From positions 1 through 58,307 of the forward strand of contig CAYVGO010000008.1 of the NCBI GenBank assembly GCA_964450725.1: a stretch of DNA of 58,307 nt, in the 5' to 3' direction. Below, piece by piece: positions 51,902 to 58,307 of this stretch. The position numbers and the translations under genes are program-made. The stretch is from CAYVGO01 sp964450725. GTDB lineage: Bacteria; Bacteroidota; Bacteroidia; Bacteroidales; UBA932. The notes below the pieces were generated by a model. That model searched no databases and had not been told where the DNA came from. It saw only the letters and a program-made list of their open reading frames with translations. Every line of letters begins with the position of its first letter. Within the stretch, counting starts at the first letter, position 1.

Positions 51902-52645
51902 ATGAAAAAAACACATTTATTTATTGGTTTTATTTCTTTATTTGTTCTATTTATCTCTTGTGGTGGTGGATACAATAAAAAATTTTCTTCAGCAACTACT
52001 TTAGTTGATTCCTTTTCTTTTGCTGCCGGAGCATTTTTTGCTGAACAGCATATTTTACCGGCTCTAAAACAAGGAGGTGACGACAGCATTATCAATTTTC
52101 AGTTATTTATGTCGGGAATTGAAAGCGTATTTGCTAAAGATACAACCCTTAACAGAGAAAAAATGTTCAAAATTATTGATGCTTATTTTGGAGCAAAGAG
52201 TAAACAACAACGAGTAAAAGATTCTCTTGCTGCTGCTGAAAATAAAACCAAAGGAAGTGCATTTTTGGCCGAGAATAAGGATAAAGAAGGAGTAAAAGTT
52301 ACAGAAACAGGATTACAGTATAAAATTATTAAAGAAGGAACTGGAATTATCCCTACAGCCGAAGATAGAGTGGAAGTCCATTATGAAGGAAAATTACTTA
52401 ATGACAGTATTTTTGACTCTTCCTACAAAAGAGGAACCCCGGCTCAATTTGCATTAAATGGTGTAATTGCCGGATGGACAGAAGGCTTTCAACTTTTCAA
52501 AGAAGGAACAGAGGCTGTATTGTATATTCCTTCAGAATTAGCTTATGGTGATAACCCTCAACGAAATATTCCGGCAGGTTCTACTTTAATATTTAAAGTA
52601 GAGTTATTGAAAGTTCTTAAAGAAGAACAGCAAAAAAAGAAATAG
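51902..52645 (+). CDS. FKBP-type peptidyl-prolyl isomerase lipoprotein
   Basis: The 247-residue protein starts with a lipoprotein signal (about 1-20; LFISCGGG with Cys20). An N-terminal helical domain (about 30-125) resembles Mip/FkpA dimerisation arms. The FKBP domain (about 135-243) includes VEVHYEGKLLNDSIFDSSYKRGTP, VIAGWTEGFQLFKEG, YIPSELAYGD and LIFKVELL. It likely speeds proline isomerisation of envelope proteins. It is followed by a paralogue and by gldJ; GldI in gliding Bacteroidota is an FKBP-type lipoprotein, so it may be GldI-like. Confidence 0.9.
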   Translation: MKKTHLFIGFISLFVLFISCGGGYNKKFSSATTLVDSFSFAAGAFFAEQHILPALKQGGDDSIINFQLFMSGIESVFAKDTTLNREKMFKIIDAYFGAKSKQQRVKDSLAAAENKTKGSAFLAENKDKEGVKVTETGLQYKIIKEGTGIIPTAEDRVEVHYEGKLLNDSIFDSSYKRGTPAQFALNGVIAGWTEGFQLFKEGTEAVLYIPSELAYGDNPQRNIPAGSTLIFKVELLKVLKEEQQKKK

Positions 52646-52662
52646 TATTGTAGAATGTTGAC

Positions 52663-52700
52663 AGGTAAAGATATTGAAGCAATGTCTTTACTTGTTTTGT
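52663..52700 (+). terminator. Possible terminator between the FKBP genes
   Basis: AGGTAAAGA (52663-52671) pairs with TCTTTACTT (52685-52693, one wobble), followed by a T-rich stretch. Confidence 0.5.
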
Positions 52701-52758
52701 TTTTGCAAGTGTCAAGTTCATTATCTTTTTCATCCTTATCTAAAAAAATCGTTACATC

Positions 52759-53508
52759 ATGAAATATATCTGCGGAATCACCGTTATCTTATTATTGACA
52801 TCACCATTATTTGCCAAGAAAAAAGAGAGTAAGCCTCAAAATACAAATAACATAACAACTTATATTGATTCTTTCTCATATTCTGTAGGTGTGTTTTTTT
52901 GGGAAGAGCAAATTTTACCGGCATTAAAGCAAGCCGGAGATGATACAGTAGTTAATAAAACCTTATTTCTTGAAGGTATTACGCATGCCATCAAACAAGA
53001 AACAAAATTAACATCAGAAAAAGCAAAAGATATTATCAGTCGTTATTTTGAGTTAAAATCAGAAAAAATAAAAATGCAAGACTCTATATTATCCGCAAGC
53101 AATCTAAAGATTGAACAGGACTTTTTGGAAAAAAACAAAAATGAACCTGAAATTCAGGTAACTTCAAGTGGGTTACAATATAAAATTTTATCTCAAGGAA
53201 CGGGTAAAAAGCCTTTACTTTCAAATAAAGTTAGTGTCCATTATGAGGGTAAACTTTTAAATGGAGAAATATTTGATTCTTCTTATGAAAGAGGAGAGCC
53301 GATTGAGTTTCCTCTTACCAATGTCATTGAAGGTTGGCAAGAAGGCTTACAATTGTTAAATGAAGGTGGTGAAATTATGCTTTACATACCTTCAAGATTA
53401 GGCTACGGAAATAAACAAGTAGGAAGTATCCCTCCCTCATCTCTTCTAATCTTTAAAGTTCAGTTACTTTCAATTTTATCCGATGAGGAAGAAGAAGAAA
53501 GTAATTGA
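52759..53508 (+). CDS. FKBP-type peptidyl-prolyl isomerase, second paralogue
   Basis: The 249-residue protein is collinear with the preceding gene and clearly related to it (YIDSFSYSVGVFFWEEQILPALKQAGDD against the equivalent stretch in the first). It has a standard signal peptide (about 1-19, ending LFA before KKK) instead of an obvious lipobox. Its FKBP core (VSVHYEGKLLNGEIFDSSYERGEP, VIEGWQEGLQLL, YIPSRLGYG) is intact, and the C-terminus is acidic (DEEEEES). The pair looks like a tandem duplication in which one copy changed anchoring. Confidence 0.9.
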   Translation: MKYICGITVILLLTSPLFAKKKESKPQNTNNITTYIDSFSYSVGVFFWEEQILPALKQAGDDTVVNKTLFLEGITHAIKQETKLTSEKAKDIISRYFELKSEKIKMQDSILSASNLKIEQDFLEKNKNEPEIQVTSSGLQYKILSQGTGKKPLLSNKVSVHYEGKLLNGEIFDSSYERGEPIEFPLTNVIEGWQEGLQLLNEGGEIMLYIPSRLGYGNKQVGSIPPSSLLIFKVQLLSILSDEEEEESN

Positions 53509-53575
53509 GGATTCCTCATTTGAATGTTTTTAACTTTTTTAACTTTATTTTTCTCCATATTCTTTTCAAATGCTG

Positions 53576-53583
53576 TACCTTTG
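53576..53583 (+). promoter_or_regulatory. -7 promoter box for gldJ
   Basis: TACCTTTG, 29 bp before the chosen gldJ ATG. A -33 TTTG is not clear. It supports the start at 53613 rather than 53505. Confidence 0.5.
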
Positions 53584-53612
53584 TAAATATTGTTGTTTAT
53601 AATCATAAAACC

Positions 53613-55115
53613 ATGACGGCTAAAATAAATACTCTATTATTACTTTCAATTGCTTTACTATCTTATACATGTTCCTCAAATAAAGGTACATCATCTACAA
53701 CAGGATGGAAGTATAATAATCCCAAATATGGCGGTTTTGAAGTTGTTCAAAATAGGGAACAGGCCACTGCTCCCGGCTTAGTTTTTGTACCAGGGGGGAC
53801 TTTTTATATGGGGAAAGTAGATATGACCGTCGATTTTGAATGGAATAACCAACCTCGAAGAGTTTCAGTAGAATCGTTTTATATTGACCAGACTGAAATT
53901 CGCAATTTAGATTATTTAGAGTACTTACATTGGCTATCACTCGTTTTTTCGGAAAATCCAGAAATTTATAAGGCTGCTTATCCAGATTCTTTAGTATGGA
54001 GAAGTCAGTTAGGTTATAATGAACCCTTAGTAGAAAACTATTTTAAACACCCAGCTTACAATAACTACCCTGTTGTTGGAGTCAGTTGGTTGCAAGCTGT
54101 AAATTATGCATTATGGCGTACTGACCGTGTTAATGAACGTTCTTTAATCGAACAAGGGATTTTAAGTCTTAGTGTGTTAGACCAAAAAGGTGCTGATAAT
54201 TTTAATACTGATGCCTATTTAGCCGGACAATATACAGGTAAAGTAAATAAAAATTTACCCGATCCAACCGGACGTAATAAAGATGGACGTAGAGTGAAAA
54301 AAGAAGATGGACTATTATTTCCTAAATATAGACTTCCAACAGAAGCAGAATGGGAATATGCAGCCATGGCTCCTGTTGCCGATGAAAAAGGAATACAAAA
54401 AGATAGAGGTATTTTTCCTTGGGGTGGATATAGAGTACGTAGTACTGACGGAAAATCAAGAGGAAGACTAATGGCAAATTTTCAACAAGGTAGAGGTGAT
54501 TTGATGGGTGTTGCCGGTTCGTTAGATGCTTCAGGCGCAATTCCAGAACCGGTAAATTCATACTTACCTAACGATTTTGGACTTTACTGCATGGCAGGAA
54601 ATGTTAATGAATGGGTGTTGGATGTTTATCGTTCTTTAAGTTTTGAAGATGTAGATGACGCTCGTCCTTTTCGTGGAAATGTTTTTACAGCTCCTGTTCT
54701 AGATTCTACCGGACAGTGGATAAAAGATTCCATTACCGGAAAAATGAAGATTGATACCGTCGGTTATGTTGGAAATCGTCCTAATTTCTTAATTGGTGAT
54801 TCTAGAAACTTTAAAGATGGAGATAATACTTCATTAATTAATGCCGACTTAGACAAAGAGCGTAGAGACTTAATTGCTATGTCTGATAAAATGTATGATC
54901 CCGGAAAAGGTCGTAATCAAGAAGGAATGGTAACCCTTGTCACTAATAGTTCACGTGTATATAAAGGAGGTTCGTTTATGGATAGAGCCTATTGGTTAAG
55001 CCCGGGTACGCGCAGATTTTTAGATGAAGCGCAATCTCAAAAAGATTTAGGTTTTCGTTGTGCTATGGATAAAGTAGGCGCCAGTAATAATAAGATAGCC
55101 CCTAAAAGAAAGTAA
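53613..55115 (+). CDS. gldJ: Gliding motility / type IX secretion lipoprotein GldJ
   Basis: The 500-residue lipoprotein starts MTAKINTLLLLSIALLSYTCSS (Cys20). It carries a formylglycine-generating-enzyme-like (SUMF1) domain throughout: VFVPGGTFYMGK, FYIDQTEIRNLDYLEYL, YPVVGVSWLQAVNYALWRTDRVNE, RLPTEAEWEYAA, MAGNVNEWVLDV and the final FMDRAYWLSPGTRRFLD...LGFRCA. This pattern and the murF gene next door fit GldJ, which supports gliding and T9SS function in Bacteroidota. The frame is open 36 codons upstream, but the -7 box and signal peptide favour 53613. Confidence 0.88.
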   Translation: MTAKINTLLLLSIALLSYTCSSNKGTSSTTGWKYNNPKYGGFEVVQNREQATAPGLVFVPGGTFYMGKVDMTVDFEWNNQPRRVSVESFYIDQTEIRNLDYLEYLHWLSLVFSENPEIYKAAYPDSLVWRSQLGYNEPLVENYFKHPAYNNYPVVGVSWLQAVNYALWRTDRVNERSLIEQGILSLSVLDQKGADNFNTDAYLAGQYTGKVNKNLPDPTGRNKDGRRVKKEDGLLFPKYRLPTEAEWEYAAMAPVADEKGIQKDRGIFPWGGYRVRSTDGKSRGRLMANFQQGRGDLMGVAGSLDASGAIPEPVNSYLPNDFGLYCMAGNVNEWVLDVYRSLSFEDVDDARPFRGNVFTAPVLDSTGQWIKDSITGKMKIDTVGYVGNRPNFLIGDSRNFKDGDNTSLINADLDKERRDLIAMSDKMYDPGKGRNQEGMVTLVTNSSRVYKGGSFMDRAYWLSPGTRRFLDEAQSQKDLGFRCAMDKVGASNNKIAPKRK

Positions 55116-55131
55116 CTTATATTTAAATAAC

Positions 55132-55165
55132 AAAATCTCACAATAGTTATTGTGAGATTTTTAGT
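55132..55165 (+). terminator. Terminator or attenuator between gldJ and murF
   Basis: A perfect 14-bp stem (55132-55145 with 55148-55161; the real loop is larger) ends in five T residues. It may reduce murF expression from the gldJ promoter. Confidence 0.7.
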
Positions 55166-55186
55166 ATTTGTCCAAGTCTGTTACAA

Positions 55187-56491
55187 ATGTTATATTCTCT
55201 ATTTCAACATTGTGGTAGTGTAGGTATTGACAGTCGCCAAAGTAGCAACGGTGGCATTTATTTTGCATTGCAGGGAGATAACTTTGATGGACATGATTTT
55301 GTTATTGATGCACTGCAAAACGGCTACGCTTATGCCGTTGTAAGCAAAGAACTACCGGAATATCTTTGTTGTCAGGAAAAAATAGTAACAGTTGATAATG
55401 TATTGCTTTCATTACAACAATTAGCCAAACATCATCGCTTGACTTTCCAAAATTTAAAAGTTTTAGCCATTACCGGTACCAATGGAAAAACTACCACTAA
55501 AGAACTCATTACTTCTGTACTAAGTCAACGCTACAACGTATTATCTACTAAAGGTAATCTAAATAATCATATCGGAGTTCCTCTTACGTTATTAAATCTT
55601 ACTGAAAATACAAATATTGCGGTTATTGAGATGGGTGCAAGTAAAATCGGAGATATTGCTGAATTGTGTAATATAGCATGTCCGGATATGGGAGTTATTA
55701 CCAATATTGGGAAAGCCCATTTAGCCACTTTTCATACTATAGACAATATCAAACAAACAAAAGGTGAATTGTATAAATATATTATTGACCGTCAAGGTAC
55801 GATATTTATTCATCAAGATGACCCAACATTGGTCGAAATGCTTCAACTCTATAGTTGTAACAATCCAAAGTTTACAACCATAGCCTATAATAAACAACAA
55901 TGTCATTTGTCAAATATAGGTAAAGATGACAAGCATTGTTTGAGTATAACTATTAATAGTACTCCACTGCAAACACATTTACTTGGAGAATATAACATAC
56001 CCAACCTTTTGACGGCAATTTCCATCGGACAAACGTTATCAGTACCGTTTTCAAAAATAATACAAGGACTTACAGATTACATACCACAAAATTTTCGTTC
56101 TCAAAGAATAGTTACCAATCACCATAACATACTTTCGGTAGATTGTTATAATGCTAATCCAAGCAGTATGAAAGTGGCTATAGAATCTTTTTGTAAGGAG
56201 TATTCTCAAAGTGATAATATTGTGATTTTGGGAGATATGCTTGAATTAGGAAATGATACTCACATAGAGCACGAAAGTATTTTAAAAATACTACAGTATA
56301 ACAAAGTAGAACAAGTTTATTTGGTCGGTAGTGCATTTGGGAAATTCTCTTCACAATATCCGTTTTTTTATTATTTCAGCACTGTTACCGACTTATCAAA
56401 GTGGTTACATCAGCATCCGTTCAATAGAAAGCAAATTTTGTTAAAAGCTTCTCGTAGCATAGGATTAGAAAAATTAATTAATCAATTATAG
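55187..56491 (+). CDS. murF: UDP-N-acetylmuramoyl-tripeptide-D-Ala-D-Ala ligase
   Basis: The 434-residue ligase adds D-Ala-D-Ala to the peptidoglycan precursor. Landmarks are the N-terminal RQSSNGGIYFALQGDNFDGHDF, the ATP loop AITGTNGKTTTKELI (about 97-111), NLNNHIGVPLTLLNL, VIEMGASKIGDI, NIGKAHLATF, and DCYNANPSSMKVAIESF with VILGDMLELG. It is immediately followed by the pyrophosphatase gene (2-bp gap). The gldJ-murF order is conserved in many Bacteroidota. Confidence 0.96.
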   Translation: MLYSLFQHCGSVGIDSRQSSNGGIYFALQGDNFDGHDFVIDALQNGYAYAVVSKELPEYLCCQEKIVTVDNVLLSLQQLAKHHRLTFQNLKVLAITGTNGKTTTKELITSVLSQRYNVLSTKGNLNNHIGVPLTLLNLTENTNIAVIEMGASKIGDIAELCNIACPDMGVITNIGKAHLATFHTIDNIKQTKGELYKYIIDRQGTIFIHQDDPTLVEMLQLYSCNNPKFTTIAYNKQQCHLSNIGKDDKHCLSITINSTPLQTHLLGEYNIPNLLTAISIGQTLSVPFSKIIQGLTDYIPQNFRSQRIVTNHHNILSVDCYNANPSSMKVAIESFCKEYSQSDNIVILGDMLELGNDTHIEHESILKILQYNKVEQVYLVGSAFGKFSSQYPFFYYFSTVTDLSKWLHQHPFNRKQILLKASRSIGLEKLINQL

Positions 56492-56493
56492 AT

Positions 56494-57144
56494 ATGTCGT
56501 TAAAATTTAGCCGACTGATGGGATTGAGATATAAATCACACCCATGGCATGGCGTAGATATTGGAAAAGATGCTCCTAAGATTGTAACATGCTTTATAGA
56601 GGTAGTTCCTACGGATACCGTTAAATACGAAGTTGATAAATCAACAGGATACCTCCGAATTGACCGTCCTCAGAAGTATTCTAATGTAATTCCTGCACTC
56701 TACGGATTTATTCCTCAGACTTACAGTGGAGACAAGGTTGCCGAATTTTGCAGGAGTAAAACTGACCGAACTGATATTGGAGGTGATAAAGACCCAATAG
56801 ATATCTGTATTTTGACTGAAAAAAATATCTCTCATGGCGATATTTTAGTAAAAGCACGACCTATCGGCGGATTTAGGATGATTGATAATGATGAGGCTGA
56901 CGATAAATTAATTGCGGTATTGCACGATGACGCTGTGTATGGTAAATACAAAGATATTTCAGACTGTCCTCAACTGGTAATAGAGAGGCTTAGACATTAC
57001 TTTTTAACCTATAAAGATATGCCGGGAGAAAAGTGTAAGTGTGAAATTACTCACCTTTTTGGCATTGACGAAGCGCACGAAGTTATTCGAAGGGCTATTC
57101 ATGACTATGAATCTAAATTTGACTTTGAAAATATTTTACAATAA
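56494..57144 (+). CDS. ppa: Inorganic pyrophosphatase (family I)
   Basis: The 216-residue soluble enzyme hydrolyses pyrophosphate. Recognisable elements are FIEVVPTDTVKYEVDKSTG, PALYGFIPQTY, the metal-binding GDKDPIDICIL (DxDPxD type), RPIGGFRMIDNDEADDKLIAV, and YFLTYKDMPGE. The D-x-x-D-D pattern of the active site is complete. It is co-transcribed with murF. An N-terminal extension (about 35 residues) before the core is present, as in other Bacteroidota. Confidence 0.94.
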   Translation: MSLKFSRLMGLRYKSHPWHGVDIGKDAPKIVTCFIEVVPTDTVKYEVDKSTGYLRIDRPQKYSNVIPALYGFIPQTYSGDKVAEFCRSKTDRTDIGGDKDPIDICILTEKNISHGDILVKARPIGGFRMIDNDEADDKLIAVLHDDAVYGKYKDISDCPQLVIERLRHYFLTYKDMPGEKCKCEITHLFGIDEAHEVIRRAIHDYESKFDFENILQ

Positions 57145-57276
57145 CGGTTAAGAGTAAATGAAATATACTTTCTATCTGTGTTGACTAAAATTGAACTACA
57201 ACTGTAGTAATTTTACCACATTGGTGAATGTATTTTGGTTAACCATTAATCTATTAACCACTAATAATTACCTTTT

Positions 57277-58305
57277 ATGAAAGCATTAGTAAAGAAAAAA
57301 GCAGAACGCGGTATTTGGATGGAAAACATGCCGCTACCTAACGTGGGAGTTAACGATGTGTTGATAAAAATTAGAAAAACAGCTATTTGCGGTACAGATT
57401 TACATATTTACAAGTGGGATAAGTGGTCGCAAGAAACGATTCCTGTGCCCATGATTATTGGGCATGAATACATGGGTGAAGTTGTTGAAGTAGGAAATGG
57501 AGTAAAGAACATCAAAGTCGGAGACAGAGTAACAGGAGAAGGACATATTGCCTGTGGACATTGCAGGAATTGCAGAAGAGGAAAATTACATGTGTGTGAA
57601 AATACCATAGGAGTCGGGGTAAATAGAGATGGATGTTTTGCCGAATACCTAAGTATTCCAGAAAGTAATGTAGTGGTGTTAGATAAACGCATTAGCGATG
57701 AGTGGGCTGCTATCATGGACCCTTTTGGCAATGCTACACACACAGCACTATCATTTCCATTGCTGGGTGAAGATGTATTGATTACTGGAGCAGGTTTGAT
57801 AGGCAGTATGGCTACAGCAATTGCCAAATTTGCGGGTGCAAGATATGTGGTTGTGAGTGACATTAGTGACTACAGACTTGATATTGCTAAGAAAATGGGA
57901 GCTACCATGACGATTAATCCATCAAAGGGAGAAAGTGTAGAAAAAGCAAGGCATCAGTTAGGAATTAGAGGATTTGATATTGGTTTAGAGATGTCCGGAG
58001 TACCTGTTGCCTTTGAAGAGATGGTAGAAAATATGTACAACGGATCGAAAATCTCATTGCTTGGAATATTACCTCAAGAGGCAAAAATCAATTGGACAAA
58101 AGTAATTTTTAAATCATTAACACTCAAAGGAATTTATGGTCGAGAGATGTGGGAAACATGGTATCAAATGGAACAAATGATTATCTCCGGTATAGATCTC
58201 TCACCTGTCATTACACATAGATTTGCTATTGATGATTTTCAAAAGGGATTTGATGTTATGGAAAGCGGACAATGCGGTAAAGTCATTTTAGATTGGGATA
58301 AATAA
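57277..58305 (+). CDS. tdh: L-threonine 3-dehydrogenase
   Basis: The 342-residue zinc alcohol-dehydrogenase-type enzyme oxidises threonine to 2-amino-3-ketobutyrate. Catalytic zinc ligands are Cys38 (AICGTDLHIY) and His63 (GHEYMGEV), the structural zinc site is CGHCRNCRRGKLHVC (about 96-110), and the NAD-binding ITGAGLIGSMA lies in the Rossmann domain. GREMWETWYQME near the C-terminus is a Tdh hallmark. Length is as in E. coli (341). The gene is complete, with the TAA ending at 58305. Confidence 0.96.
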   Translation: MKALVKKKAERGIWMENMPLPNVGVNDVLIKIRKTAICGTDLHIYKWDKWSQETIPVPMIIGHEYMGEVVEVGNGVKNIKVGDRVTGEGHIACGHCRNCRRGKLHVCENTIGVGVNRDGCFAEYLSIPESNVVVLDKRISDEWAAIMDPFGNATHTALSFPLLGEDVLITGAGLIGSMATAIAKFAGARYVVVSDISDYRLDIAKKMGATMTINPSKGESVEKARHQLGIRGFDIGLEMSGVPVAFEEMVENMYNGSKISLLGILPQEAKINWTKVIFKSLTLKGIYGREMWETWYQMEQMIISGIDLSPVITHRFAIDDFQKGFDVMESGQCGKVILDWDK

Positions 58306-58307
58306 AA

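Overview
This is an AT-rich chromosomal window from a member of the Bacteroidota, probably class Bacteroidia. The evidence is repeated Bacteroidota-type promoters (TTTG, 19-20 nt, TAnnTTTG) upstream of tRNA, SRP RNA and protein genes, GldJ directly upstream of MurF, a DUF6261 protein, a one-chain PurL, a fused PiT-PhoU phosphate transporter, HisIE and WG-repeat proteins. Two 100-N blocks mark assembly gaps, so this is a draft contig. Most of the window is ordinary core genome. I see no rRNA operon, insertion sequence, prophage or CRISPR array.

Layout. 1-12.4 kb, minus strand: a three-domain SGNH / alpha-beta / SGNH esterase, rlmN, thiL, a DEDD exonuclease, a J-domain protein, an ICMT-like methyltransferase, lpxD, an HD phosphohydrolase, hisIE, an ABC-2 permease and galM. 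12.4-13.7 kb: a gene-free block with a 21-bp-based higher-order repeat that inverts in its middle. 13.7-25.1 kb: a histidine kinase/response regulator pair, gapA, a ParDE toxin-antitoxin pair, cmk, a WG-repeat protein, tatC and tatA, a TPR membrane protein, and a large unknown exported protein. 25.2-38.8 kb, minus strand: a methyltransferase, a sigma-54 activator with an altered GAFTGA loop, a Rieske-like lipoprotein, purL, a gap-broken hydrolase, prfB with a programmed +1 frameshift, a SUI1 protein, initiator tRNA-fMet, metH without its activation domain, pdxA and ftsY. 39.1-44.3 kb: tRNA-Pro(GGG), a LysM/binding-protein fusion, yggS, aroB, tRNA-Pro(UGG), tRNA-Ser(GCU), SRP RNA and a TsaC/Sua5-like gene. 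44.3-46.4 kb: an unusual accessory module made of a 41-bp hairpin array, a DUF6261 gene and a strong terminator, bracketed by copies of a dispersed repeat. 46.4-58.3 kb, plus strand: metG, PiT transporter, arginase-family hydrolase, two FKBP isomerases, gldJ, murF, pyrophosphatase and threonine dehydrogenase.

The most unusual material is non-coding. (i) The 41-bp array keeps a 19-nt stem-loop unchanged in all eight visible units while the linkers vary, and it appears to lie in the transcribed leader of the DUF6261 gene. (ii) Two arrays unrelated in sequence, at 3.5 and 39.1 kb, share the same design of four palindromes at an exact 23-bp period. (iii) The 21/42/105-bp array at 13 kb behaves like a small bacterial satellite.
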